Shown here: positions 49,730 through 58,305 of the stretch, piece after piece
How the letters are laid out: each line of letters begins with the position of its first letter
How positions within the stretch are numbered: position 1 is the first letter of the stretch
NCBI GenBank assembly: GCA_004322275.1
Contig: SCTA01000032.1
Location: 1 to 64,000 of the forward strand
Length of the DNA: 64,000 bases
Source: a bacterium
Lineage (GTDB): Bacteria; Desulfobacterota; Deferrisomatia; Deferrisomatales; BM512
Reading direction: 5' to 3'
The notes under the pieces: model-generated
Told to the model about the DNA's origin: nothing
The model's database searches: none
What the model saw: only the letters and a program-made list of their open reading frames with translations
Position numbers and translations under genes: made by a program

Positions 49730-52700
49730 ATGGCTGGCAATCGATCTATCGTTTTCATGCTTGTTTCTCTGGCTCTGTTTATCATTGCCGCAGGCTGCAC
49801 CGGCGTCGAAGGCGGCAAGAGCTACTTGCCCCCGGACATTGAAACCCAGGATTCACTGGGCAAACCTACCGATACGGGTGCCACGGAGATAGTTTTCAGC
49901 TGGCCTCCCCAAAGTCCCTTTACAGTATTGAAGAGCAGCAGCTTTATTTTAACCGGAACCGCGACGGACCCGGATGGGGTTCAGGAAATAAAATGGTCTA
50001 CCGGCCGAGGTGAAAGCGGCGTCTGCAAAGCAACGGTCAATTCCTTTTTCGCCTCCGGCGAGATACCTCTTCAATCGGGTGCGAACGAACTGTCCGTCAC
50101 TGTGACGGATACTTCGGGCAGCACCTGCAGTTCCTCAGTAACTATCATAAATGACGATGCCGACCACGAACCCCCGCTTGTCCGTTTTGTCAACCTGATC
50201 CCCAACGAATATAATATAGATGTGAAGAGCAGCGTCATCATAGCCTTCAACGAGGCGATGGATGGTTCCACCATAAACTCTTCCGCCTTCACCCTCGTAA
50301 TCGGGTCAAACCCGGTTCCTGGAGTTGTAAGCTACGACGCAAACACAAAGAAGGCGACCTTTACCCCCGGCCAGCCTCTGGCCTATTCAACCGGTTACAC
50401 CGCGAGGGTGACTACAGGGGTGAGTGACATCGCCGGGAACCATCTGTCTTCCGACAAAGTGCTGACCTTCACCACAGCCGGCATGGACAAGGTTGCCACC
50501 CCGGTTATTGATCCTTCCGAAGAGCCTGGACCAGTGCATTTTTACGACGAGGGGGTATCCGTAAGAATAACCAGCGCTACCCCGGGTTCGTCGGTCTATT
50601 ACACCACCGACGGCACGAATCCAACAACCGCATCGGCCGTGTTCCAAGACGTAATATTTGTAAGCTCCACAACTACCGTAAAGGCCATTGCCGCAAAAAG
50701 CGGAATGGCCGATTCCTCGATTGCAAGCGAATATTTCGTAAGAGAATTGGGTAATCCTGAACCTCCGCCAATCGTCAGCGGCCACTTCCCGGACCCAAAC
50801 CTCGACGCATGCGTAATGAAAGCTACCCGCGGAGATACAAGCACTGAGGCTCTTGCAGGCTTGACGGAGCTTTATTGCTCTGAAGTTGGGATAAATTCTC
50901 TCGACGGACTGGAGCAATTGTCCGGGCTTGGCGTATTGTCCATTTATTACGGTAAGTTAAATGACTTGCACCCCCTTTCAAAAATTCCCTCTCTGCATAA
51001 ACTGTTGATCATAGGTGGCGGCGAAATCACGGATCTTTCCCCCCTCGCGGGGCTGGAGAATCTGAAGTTCCTCAGCATCTGGTATAACAAAATTGAAGAC
51101 CTCTCGCCTTTGAGCGGGCTGACCTCTCTTGAATACCTGTGTCTTTGGGGCAACGATATAGTAGATATTTCCGCGCTCTCAGGTATGAAGTTTCTTAAAT
51201 GGCTTGAACTGCGCCAGAATAAGATAACTGATATCTCCACCGTCTCCGGATTGGACAATTTAATTAGTCTTGGTATTGAAGAAAATCAGGTAAAGGACCT
51301 GTCTCCTGTATACGGGTTACAATTTTTATCCGAAATTGCCGCATCACACAACAAGGTTGAAGTTCTATCGCTACGCGAGTTGCCTTCCCTCATTACCATT
51401 TGGCTGGACAATAACAACATTAGCCGGGTCGAATCGCTTTCGGACTTTGTTACCCTTAAAAATCTCTATCTCAGAAATAACCGGATCACCGATTTGCCTC
51501 CCTTGCACTTGTCCAGCTTGGGTGACGTGAAATTGAATGGCAACATGATTACGGACATCTCTCCTCTGGCGGGCAATCAACTAACCAATCTTGAGTTGCG
51601 ACAAAACAGGATTGTAGACATATCCCCACTTCAGAAAAGAGTAGGAGATGGGCTATATGGCACGGGATACAAATATCTCGATTTGGGAGACAACCTTATA
51701 ACCGACATATCCCCTTTAGCTTTGTGCCCCATCGAGAACCTTCTTCTCGGAGGGAACAGGATAGCCGACATCTCGCCCCTGGCTGGAAATACATCCTTGA
51801 AAGAACTGGGGCTTTCCTCAAACCCCATCACGGACATAACCCCGCTTTCGCGAACGCATCTTGAAAGGTTGTATCTCGAAAAAGCCAACATATCCGACAT
51901 TGCCGCGCTTTCCGGGATAAAAGAGTTGGGTTACGTGGAACTGAGCAACAACGATATAAGTGATCTGTCCCCTCTTGCCGGTCTTCCTGCACTGTGGTTT
52001 ATTGCTGCTAAAAATAACAGGATCACTGACCTCGGGCCGATATGGCAATTGCCGAAGCTCCGGATGCTCAATGTGTCGTACAACCAGATCGAAGCCCTTC
52101 CTTCCGGGCCCGGTCTGCCGGAGGCAGGGATTTTATGGCTCAGCCACAACAACATCTCGGACTTGGCCCCGCTGCAAGGACTTCCCCTTCTTCTCAAGGT
52201 AGACCTCTCCTACAATCGGGTCACGGACCTTTCACCGGCGTGCGGAATAGTCAGTCTTGGCGAAATCAGGCTCTCAAATAACCTGATCTCCGATCTCACT
52301 CCCGTGAGCAGAATTCCAAAACTGAAAAACATTGACCTTGGCTACAACCCTATAATGAGCCTAGCTCCTCTTCAGGGGCTGCCTCTGGTGATGCTGAGTC
52401 TCGATGGCCTAAACCTTAGCTTGGAGCCGCTGGGCGAAATGCCCTTTCTGCTGGGGCTGAGCGCTGCTTACAACCGTATTTCGGATCTGTCTTCGCTTGC
52501 GAGGTTCAAGTATCTTGAATATCTAAGAATTAACGACAACCTCGTAACCGACCTGTCGCCGCTGGCGAATATGACCTCGATGGAAAGACTCTATCTGGGC
52601 AATAACCAGATAGCAGACATTACCCCGCTTGGCGGAATGTCCAGGCTTCAACTCCTCGAACTGAATGGAAACCCGCTTACAAGCCTGTCGCCGCTCGCAG

Positions 52701-53095
52701 GTACGCCTAAGCCAATCCTGACGATAATCAAGCTGAAGTCATGCAGGGTCACCGATTTTTCCCTGCTCGCCGACATCGGCTACCTTCATGGATTACAAGT
52801 GCTGGACGCGAGCGACAACGGCATCACGGATTTGTCCTCGTTTTCAAATTTGACTTCTTTAACGTCCCTCACGCTGGAGAACAATCAGATATCAGACCTG
52901 TCGCCTCTTTCCGGGCTCCATAATCTGGGCAGTCTGTATCTTGCACACAACCTTATCGAAGACGTCGCGCCCTTGTCCAAAATTCGCCCGGATTATTTAA
53001 GTCTTGAATACAATTGCATTACCGATTTTTCGCCGGTTTCATTCGTCAGAAACCTCTTTACCGATCCGCAAAATGTAGACTGTGTCCAACAATAG
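49730..53095 (+). CDS. Leucine-rich-repeat surface lipoprotein (internalin-like)
   Basis: About 1121 residues. Signal ending IIAAGC gives a lipid-anchored Cys near residue 20. Then an Ig-like domain (about 45-135), a Big_5-type Ig domain (about 145-245, PPLVRFVNLIPNEYNIDV through LTFTT), and a chitobiase-C-like beta domain (about 250-335, VYYTTDGTNPTTA). From about 355 to the end are roughly thirty 20-23-residue leucine-rich repeats of the SDS22/internalin type (LSPLAGLxxLxxLxLxxNxIxD). Such proteins bind other proteins or glycans at the cell surface. Base composition is lower in G+C than most of the window, so transfer is possible. No partner gene is adjacent. Confidence 0.88.
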   Translation: MAGNRSIVFMLVSLALFIIAAGCTGVEGGKSYLPPDIETQDSLGKPTDTGATEIVFSWPPQSPFTVLKSSSFILTGTATDPDGVQEIKWSTGRGESGVCKATVNSFFASGEIPLQSGANELSVTVTDTSGSTCSSSVTIINDDADHEPPLVRFVNLIPNEYNIDVKSSVIIAFNEAMDGSTINSSAFTLVIGSNPVPGVVSYDANTKKATFTPGQPLAYSTGYTARVTTGVSDIAGNHLSSDKVLTFTTAGMDKVATPVIDPSEEPGPVHFYDEGVSVRITSATPGSSVYYTTDGTNPTTASAVFQDVIFVSSTTTVKAIAAKSGMADSSIASEYFVRELGNPEPPPIVSGHFPDPNLDACVMKATRGDTSTEALAGLTELYCSEVGINSLDGLEQLSGLGVLSIYYGKLNDLHPLSKIPSLHKLLIIGGGEITDLSPLAGLENLKFLSIWYNKIEDLSPLSGLTSLEYLCLWGNDIVDISALSGMKFLKWLELRQNKITDISTVSGLDNLISLGIEENQVKDLSPVYGLQFLSEIAASHNKVEVLSLRELPSLITIWLDNNNISRVESLSDFVTLKNLYLRNNRITDLPPLHLSSLGDVKLNGNMITDISPLAGNQLTNLELRQNRIVDISPLQKRVGDGLYGTGYKYLDLGDNLITDISPLALCPIENLLLGGNRIADISPLAGNTSLKELGLSSNPITDITPLSRTHLERLYLEKANISDIAALSGIKELGYVELSNNDISDLSPLAGLPALWFIAAKNNRITDLGPIWQLPKLRMLNVSYNQIEALPSGPGLPEAGILWLSHNNISDLAPLQGLPLLLKVDLSYNRVTDLSPACGIVSLGEIRLSNNLISDLTPVSRIPKLKNIDLGYNPIMSLAPLQGLPLVMLSLDGLNLSLEPLGEMPFLLGLSAAYNRISDLSSLARFKYLEYLRINDNLVTDLSPLANMTSMERLYLGNNQIADITPLGGMSRLQLLELNGNPLTSLSPLAGTPKPILTIIKLKSCRVTDFSLLADIGYLHGLQVLDASDNGITDLSSFSNLTSLTSLTLENNQISDLSPLSGLHNLGSLYLAHNLIEDVAPLSKIRPDYLSLEYNCITDFSPVSFVRNLFTDPQNVDCVQQ

Positions 53096-53234
53096 CCAAA
53101 TACCGGAATTCCGCACGGCCTAGCCGCGAGTTTATCCGTCAGCCTTTCTTGCGCCCTGCGTGGACGACGGTAACCTTTTCCTGTGAGGTAATGTTTATTC
53201 AAATAAATCTCGCTTTGAGTAAGGGAGAAAAGCG

Positions 53235-53423
53235 ATGGCAAGAATACTCTGGGTGGACAAAGAGGTGTGCATAAGCTGCGGGGCCTGCATCGACGAGTGT
53301 CCCAGCGTCTTTAGGTTCGACGAGAACGACAAATCCGAGGTGTACAATCAGAACGGGGCGACGGAAAGTGAGATCGAGGCGGCCATCGACGTATGCCCGG
53401 TGCATTGCATTCACTGGAAGTAG
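53235..53423 (+). CDS. 4Fe-4S ferredoxin
   Basis: 62 residues, Asp/Glu-rich. Cys12, 15, 18 (CISCGACIDEC) and the later CPVHC (Cys54, 58) provide one [4Fe-4S] cluster with ligands 12, 15, 18 and 54; Cys22 and Cys58 probably form a disulfide, as in single-cluster ferredoxins of sulfate and metal reducers. It carries electrons in the cytosol, for example from the 2-oxoacid oxidoreductase encoded at 11.4-14.0 kb. ATG 53235 follows AAGGGAGAAAAGCG. Monocistronic. Confidence 0.92.
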   Translation: MARILWVDKEVCISCGACIDECPSVFRFDENDKSEVYNQNGATESEIEAAIDVCPVHCIHWK

Positions 53424-53568
53424 GGTCCGGCGCGTCCTTTCGCTCCCCGGCGTCGTCATGTCTTCGCCGTAGCGCCGCTACTGCCTCGCCCGATATTTTC
53501 GTTTGATTTCGGCTCGCCGGTGAATTAGTATCTACCTCGGGAATTAAACCGCGTTTTACTCATGTTGC

Positions 53569-53589
53569 CGCCCGCCGAAGCGGGCGTTT
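53569..53589 (+). terminator. Hairpin downstream of ferredoxin
   Basis: CGCCCGC (53569-53575) pairs with GCGGGCG (53580-53586) around CGAA, followed by TTTA. The T-run is short. It could alternatively be part of the long leader (about 257 bases) of the cold-shock gene. Confidence 0.45.
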
Positions 53590-53680
53590 ATGTAAGTAAG
53601 CCCGAAGTACAATGCGTCGTTTAAAACGGCGCAGGTAGTATGCAGGACTTACCCATGGCTTTTGCAAAAGGAGGTACGCC

Positions 53681-53878
53681 GTGGCTAAGGGAATAGTGAA
53701 ATGGTTCAACGATCAGAAGGGTTTCGGATTTATCTCTCAGGAAGACGGGCCGGACGTTTTCGTCCACTTCTCCGCAATCACGATGGATGGTTTCAAGACT
53801 CTCAGCGAGGGGCAGGCTGTGGAGTTTGACCTGGTGAACGGCCCCAAGGGCCTCCAGGCCTCGAACGTCCGCAACTAA
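53681..53878 (+). CDS. Cold-shock protein (CspA family)
   Basis: 65 residues from GTG 53681 with AAAGGAGG upstream. The single cold-shock domain has RNP1 KGFGFI (about 13-18) and RNP2 VFVHF (about 27-31). It binds single-stranded nucleic acid and melts RNA structure. A 257-base leader precedes it, as common for csp genes whose mRNA leader is temperature-controlled; no specific element was identified. Confidence 0.95.
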   Translation: MAKGIVKWFNDQKGFGFISQEDGPDVFVHFSAITMDGFKTLSEGQAVEFDLVNGPKGLQASNVRN

Positions 53879-53900
53879 AACCAAAATCCAAAAGCGAAAA

Positions 53901-53929
53901 ACGGGTTCCCGAGGGAGCCCGTTTTTTTG
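53901..53929 (+). terminator. Terminator after cold-shock gene
   Basis: Stem ACGGGTTCC with GGAGCCCGT (one G-U pair), loop CGAG, then TTTTTT. Confidence 0.88.
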
Positions 53930-53936
53930 TTTAGTC

Positions 53937-53991
53937 GGCTGTTGAAAAACTGTTGCGAGCCCCGCCTTCTCTCGACGTTTTTTAAACAGCC
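53937..53991. repeat. GGCTGTT...ACAGCC element, short copy
   Basis: A 55-base version of the element at 48250-48387: same start (GGCTGTTGAAAAACTGTTGC) and same end (CTCTCGACGTTTTT...ACAGCC) with the middle missing. It lies between the cold-shock terminator and the P-II gene stop. Confidence 0.6.
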
Positions 53992-53998
53992 TCTTAGG

Positions 53999-54337
53999 TT
54001 AAAGTGCTGATACTCCCCGTTCGCCGCTCTTTATCTGTACCGCCTCGTCCACGGGGAGAACGAAGATCATCCCGTCTCCCGACTTCCCGGTGTAACCGGC
54101 GACGGTTATGACCTCGATGGCCTTTTCGGCGAGAGAATCGTCCAGCACGAGCTCGATTTTAACCTTTTCAAAGAAGTTTATTTCAAACTCCTCGCCTCCG
54201 GCGTGCGCTATCTTCCGCTTGCCGTTGCAGTAGCCCCTCGTTTCGGTGACCGAAAAACATCTGAACCCGGCCTCCCGCAGGGCGAAGACGGTGGCTTCGA
54301 GATTCGCGGGCCGTATCACAGCCTCAATCTTTTTCAT
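53999..54337 (-). CDS. P-II family signal protein with altered T-loop
   Basis: 112 residues from ATG 54337 (GGAGGAAAAAGG upstream); a longer frame to 54385 would start upstream of the ribosome site. The chain starts MKKIEAVIRP and has VKIELVLDD and the C-terminal YTGKSGDGMIFVLPV, hallmarks of GlnB/GlnK proteins that report nitrogen, carbon and ATP status. The T-loop reads RGYCNGKRKIAHAGGEEFE; the usual TELYRGAEY with the uridylylated Tyr51 is absent. It is probably not controlled by GlnD uridylylation. A perfect -24/-12 promoter lies 48 bases upstream, so it is likely induced under nitrogen limitation or by NifA/NtrC-type activators. Confidence 0.88.
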   Translation of the reverse strand: MKKIEAVIRPANLEATVFALREAGFRCFSVTETRGYCNGKRKIAHAGGEEFEINFFEKVKIELVLDDSLAEKAIEVITVAGYTGKSGDGMIFVLPVDEAVQIKSGERGVSAL

Positions 54338-54385
54338 CCTTTTTCCTCCGTCGCGAAGTTGGCAGCAATACCTGCTAATTGACAC

Positions 54386-54400
54386 GCAACTTTGGTGCCA
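54386..54400 (-). promoter_or_regulatory. Sigma-54 (-24/-12) promoter of the P-II gene
   Basis: On the minus strand TGGCAC-CAAAG-TTGC (54400 down to 54386) matches the sigma-54 consensus exactly, with GG and GC ten bases apart. Transcription would start near 54374, about 37 bases before the P-II ATG. An inverted pair TGACA-N4-TGTCA at 54487-54500, about 90 bases upstream, could be an activator site; that part is speculative. Confidence 0.85.
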
Positions 54401-54645
54401 AAATATAAAAGCCAGTTATTACGTGATGTTGCGATTGCAGAGGGTGGTTTTTGATACAATTATGCAGCTTTGGAATTTAAAGTTCTGACAATTGTGTCAA
54501 AAATATTATTTCCATGCCTCTTACCGTTACGCCCTTTTAAAACTAGAATTTATTTGATGCGGCTCACAGGTGGTTAAAAGCGCCGCGTTGGGGTAAAATG
54601 CATGAATTATTCTTTTGAGCATTATACTGCAAAAGGAGGGTTTCC

Positions 54646-55620
54646 ATGTCCGTCGATTACAAAACTCTGGGGCTTTTCAACACCCGCGAGATGTTCAAGA
54701 GGGCGATGGAGGGCAAATACGCCGTTCCCGCCTACAATTTCAACAACATGGAGCAGCTCCAGGCGATTATCACCGCCTGCGCGCAGACCCAGAGCCCCGT
54801 CATCATCCAGGTCTCGAAAGGGGCGCGCAACTACGCCAACGAGATACTCCTTCGCCACATGGCGGCGGGAGCGGTCGAGATGGCGAAAGCGATGGGCAGC
54901 AGCATACCGGTCTGCCTTCACCTCGACCACGGCGACAGTTACGAGCTTTGCGTCTCCTGCATCGAGAGCGGCTTTTCCTCGGTGATGATCGACGGCTCCT
55001 CGCTCTCCTACGAAGACAACATAGCACTCACCAGAAAGGTCGTCGAGTACGCCCGCCCCCGCGACGTCACCGTCGAGGGCGAACTGGGGGTCCTAGCCGG
55101 GATCGAGGAGCACGTTTCCTCCGAGGAGAGCCACTACACCCACCCCGAGCAGGTTGAGGATTTTGTCGGGCGCACGAAGGTGGACAGCCTCGCCATCTCC
55201 ATCGGCACCAGTCACGGCGCGTTCAAATTCAAGGTAAAGAGCCAGGCGGAGATTCCCCCGCTGCGCTTCGACATCCTCGAAGAGATCGAAAAGCGCCTCC
55301 CCGGTTTCCCCATTGTCCTCCACGGCGCGTCGAGCGTCATGCCCGAGTACGTAAAGATGATAAACGATTTCGGCGGCGATCTCGCCGGGGCGCTCGGAGT
55401 GCCCGAAGAACAGCTTCGCCGCGCGGCCGCGAGCGCGGTCTGCAAGATAAACATCGACTCCGACGGCAGGCTCGCCATGACAGCCGTAATCCGCAAATAC
55501 CTGAAAGAAAATCCCAGGGAGTTCGATCCGAGAAAGTACATCGGCGCGGCGAGGTCGGCCCTCGTCGAAGTCTTGAAGCATAAGAACATGAACGTACTGG
55601 GAAGCGCGAACCGCTACTAA
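54646..55620 (+). CDS. fba: Class II fructose-bisphosphate aldolase
   Basis: 324 residues. It cleaves or forms fructose 1,6-bisphosphate using a divalent metal. Motifs: AYNFNNMEQ near 29, the zinc-site LHLDHGDSYE near 91, VEGELGVLAG, GTSHGAFKF, LHGASSV and INIDSD. Length and pattern fit the Fba type found in many anaerobes. ATG 54646 follows AAAGGAGGG. A strong terminator follows the stop. It lies divergent from the P-II gene across a 308-base region that contains the sigma-54 promoter. Confidence 0.93.
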   Translation: MSVDYKTLGLFNTREMFKRAMEGKYAVPAYNFNNMEQLQAIITACAQTQSPVIIQVSKGARNYANEILLRHMAAGAVEMAKAMGSSIPVCLHLDHGDSYELCVSCIESGFSSVMIDGSSLSYEDNIALTRKVVEYARPRDVTVEGELGVLAGIEEHVSSEESHYTHPEQVEDFVGRTKVDSLAISIGTSHGAFKFKVKSQAEIPPLRFDILEEIEKRLPGFPIVLHGASSVMPEYVKMINDFGGDLAGALGVPEEQLRRAAASAVCKINIDSDGRLAMTAVIRKYLKENPREFDPRKYIGAARSALVEVLKHKNMNVLGSANRY

Positions 55621-55651
55621 AAAGGCCCCGTCACCTTTATGCAAGCCCTGA

Positions 55652-55680
55652 AAACCGCCGGAAATACCGGCGGTTTTTTT
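55652..55680 (+). terminator. Terminator after fba
   Basis: Perfect 10-bp stem AAACCGCCGG (55652-55661) with 55667-55676, loop AAATA, then T-run. Confidence 0.92.
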
Positions 55681-55776
55681 GTGGCGAAAGTCCGCCTTGA
55701 CAGCCCAAAAACTCTGATTAATTTTAAATTCCGAAGGGGGAAATCAAGCAGCCCTGACGGGCGAGGAGGATTGAAC

Positions 55777-56271
55777 ATGGCTATCGGAAAATTTCTCTCC
55801 CCTAAAAGCGTCACCCCCGTGCGTTCTCTCCGGAACGAGGTCGACCGGCTTTTCGACGACTTCATGCTCGGTTTCGACCCCTTCGGCAGGGGAATCATCG
55901 AGAGGCCTGCCGGCTGGGTCGCCGAGCTGTCGGAAAAGGGGATGATCATGCCCGCCGTGGACCTTACCGAAACCGATACCGGCTTCATGGTTAAAGCCGA
56001 AATGCCGGGGATATCGAAGGACCATGTGACCATCTCCGTCCGGGAAGACTCCATAACCATAAGAGGCGAGCAGAAGGAAGAAAAAGAGAAGAAGGAGGAG
56101 CGCTACCACCTCAGGGAGACCTATCAGGGCTACTTCGAGCGCACCCTGCCCCTGCCCGGAACGGTGGACGCCTCAAAAGCGACCGCCAAAATGGAGGACG
56201 GCGTCCTTGTCGTCATGCTTCCGAAAAAGCCGGAAGCGATATCGAAGGGCGTCGAGCTGAAGGTCAACTGA
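55777..56271 (+). CDS. Small heat-shock protein (Hsp20/alpha-crystallin)
   Basis: About 164 residues from ATG 55777 (CGAGGAGGATTGAAC upstream; the frame is open to 55639 but that start lies in the fba terminator area). The alpha-crystallin domain runs from about 58 to 150 (PAVDLTETDTGFMVKAEMPGI through TAKMEDGVLVVMLPK). A helical N-terminal arm with LFDDFM precedes it and a short C-terminal tail follows. It is an ATP-independent holdase. Transcribed alone, with terminators on both sides. Confidence 0.92.
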   Translation: MAIGKFLSPKSVTPVRSLRNEVDRLFDDFMLGFDPFGRGIIERPAGWVAELSEKGMIMPAVDLTETDTGFMVKAEMPGISKDHVTISVREDSITIRGEQKEEKEKKEERYHLRETYQGYFERTLPLPGTVDASKATAKMEDGVLVVMLPKKPEAISKGVELKVN

Positions 56272-56290
56272 GCGACCCTTTTTCCGCAAA

Positions 56291-56319
56291 AAACCCGCGT
56301 CGCAAGCGCGGGTTTTTTT
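56291..56319 (+). terminator. Terminator after hsp20
   Basis: Stem AAACCCGCG (56291-56299) with CGCGGGTTT (56307-56315), loop TCGCAAG, then T-run. Confidence 0.88.
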
Positions 56320-56354
56320 GTTTCTCCGTTCTTCTGAAAAAAACCCGCTTCGCC

Positions 56355-56385
56355 TTGACATTTGGGCCACCGGTACTAGTTATTA
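56355..56385 (+). promoter_or_regulatory. Possible sigma-70 promoter before GH13 gene
   Basis: Perfect TTGACA at 56355 with a poor -10 (TAGTTA) 16 bases later. If used, transcription would start near 56390, supporting ATG 56449 rather than 56389 as the start of the amylase gene. Confidence 0.3.
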
Positions 56386-56448
56386 GCGATGGGGGGGCTA
56401 CCCTTTCATTCTCTTCGGACAATGGGCGACGCGAGGGAGTATGCCGAG

Positions 56449-58227
56449 ATGAATTCTCTTTACGATCCTGAAGTTGTAAGCGCAATTGAGGCTTGGGAGA
56501 CTCCGGTTGGAGCTAAAAATGCCTCCAGGGCTCCCGCTACCCACGCCTGTCCGGGCGACTGGCGGGACAACTGGATTTATTTCATCCTCGTAGACCGCTT
56601 CGACAATCCTTCCTCTCCGCCCCGCTTCTTCGAGCCCTGCGAAAAATACCAGGGCGGTAATTTCGCGGGGATTGAAAAGCGCCTCGACTACATCAAGAAG
56701 CTCGGAGCGGGAGCGATCTGGCTTTCGCCGGTCACTGCCAACCCCCCGTGGTTCGACAAGTTCTGGGGAGGCTACGCAGCTTACGATTTTCTCCACATAG
56801 AACCGCGCTTTTGCTCAGACCCGGAAGCGGCGGCGAAAAATCCCGCAATCGCCGACAGGGAATTCCGCGCTCTGGTGGACGCCGCCCATGCGAAGGGCAT
56901 GAGCGTCATCCTCGACATCGTCCTCAACCACGCGGGAAACCTCTTTAGCTACGAGGGAATGGGAGACGAGGCCCCCTTCAACAAGGCGGGGCAGTACTCC
57001 ATAAGGTGGAAGGACGGCCAGGGAGTGGCGCAAAAGGAGTGGGAAGAGATAGAAAAGCTTCAGAACCTCACTCCCGACGAGGGCATCTGGCCCGAAGAGC
57101 TCCAGTGCAACTGCTTTTTCCGCAGACGCGGCAAAGTCGACGAGAGCGGAGCGATAACGGAAGGCGATTTCGGCAGCCTGAAGGAGTTCGACACCGGGTA
57201 CGTCGAAGGAGGCACTCAGGAGTACCGCCTGCGAAACGCACTCATCCGTATTTACCAGTATTTCATCGCCAAATTCGACATCGACGGCTACCGGATCGAC
57301 ACCCTCCAGTACGTCGAGGAGGATTTCGCCCGCACCTTCGGCAACGCCATGCGCGAATACGCCCTTTCTATAGGGAAGACCAACTTCTTCACCTTCGGCG
57401 AGGTCTGGCAGGACGACGACGAGGCGAAGATCGCCAGGTTCGTCGGAAGGGATACGACAAAGGGGGACGATATTATCGGCGTGGACGCCGCGATAGACTT
57501 CCCCATGCGCAGGCGGCTGTGGGACGTGTGCAAGGGGTTCGCCCCCCCGGCGCAGCTTGCGGCGCATTTCGACAACCGCAGGGAGACCCTCAAGAAGATA
57601 GTAAGCTCCCACGGCGAGGCGGGAGGCCACTACGTGACCTTCCTCGACAACCACGACCTGAACGAGCGCTTCCACAATCCCGGCTGGGAGGGGCAGACAA
57701 AGGTGGCGCTCACCTGCCTGATGACGATGCAGGGCATTCCCTGTATCTACTACGGCACAGAAAACGGCCTATCCGGCCGCGGAGACACCCGCGAATACGT
57801 CAGGGAGGCGTTCTGGGGCACTGAGGGGGCGTTCCAGGAGGGCCATGAGCTGTACAAGCAGATAAAGGAACTCACGAAGATGCGGAAACTCTACCCGGCG
57901 CTCCGCTACGGCCGCCAGTATTTCCGCAAAGTGAGCGGCAACGGGATCGATTTCGGCTACTCTCCCTATAAAGGCGGGGTAATAGCCTTCTCGCGGATAT
58001 TGAACGGCCGCGAAATCCTCGTTGTGGCCAACACCTGCTGCGAAACCGCCGAACCGGCAAGCGTTCACGTCGTGGTTGACAGAAATCTCCATCCCTTCGG
58101 CAGAAGCTGGCAGTGCCTCTTTTCAAGCGAGGGGTCGAGGCCGGGGCCGAAAATGACGGTGCAAAGGGGAGATTTTCACACCGTGGAGGTGAGTCTCGCA
58201 CCGATGGAGGCGCAGATACTAGCCTGA
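56449..58227 (+). CDS. GH13 alpha-amylase family protein
   Basis: About 592 residues from ATG 56449 (GAGGGAG ten bases before); earlier in-frame ATGs at 56389 and 56422 lack ribosome sites. The four GH13 regions are present: DIVLNHAGN (I), GYRIDTLQYV (II, catalytic Asp), FGEVWQDDDE (III, catalytic Glu) and FLDNHDLNERF (IV). No signal peptide, so it is cytosolic. It would hydrolyse or transfer alpha-1,4 glucans, perhaps glycogen or maltodextrins. The C-terminal all-beta domain starts near 510. No other glycogen gene is adjacent. Confidence 0.9.
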   Translation: MNSLYDPEVVSAIEAWETPVGAKNASRAPATHACPGDWRDNWIYFILVDRFDNPSSPPRFFEPCEKYQGGNFAGIEKRLDYIKKLGAGAIWLSPVTANPPWFDKFWGGYAAYDFLHIEPRFCSDPEAAAKNPAIADREFRALVDAAHAKGMSVILDIVLNHAGNLFSYEGMGDEAPFNKAGQYSIRWKDGQGVAQKEWEEIEKLQNLTPDEGIWPEELQCNCFFRRRGKVDESGAITEGDFGSLKEFDTGYVEGGTQEYRLRNALIRIYQYFIAKFDIDGYRIDTLQYVEEDFARTFGNAMREYALSIGKTNFFTFGEVWQDDDEAKIARFVGRDTTKGDDIIGVDAAIDFPMRRRLWDVCKGFAPPAQLAAHFDNRRETLKKIVSSHGEAGGHYVTFLDNHDLNERFHNPGWEGQTKVALTCLMTMQGIPCIYYGTENGLSGRGDTREYVREAFWGTEGAFQEGHELYKQIKELTKMRKLYPALRYGRQYFRKVSGNGIDFGYSPYKGGVIAFSRILNGREILVVANTCCETAEPASVHVVVDRNLHPFGRSWQCLFSSEGSRPGPKMTVQRGDFHTVEVSLAPMEAQILA

Positions 58228-58305
58228 ACGGGCTGTTTGCGCTTCGGATAACCTTATCGGAATTGAAGGGTTTTAAACTTATGAGCGGCAGGGTGGAGGA
58301 GAGCC

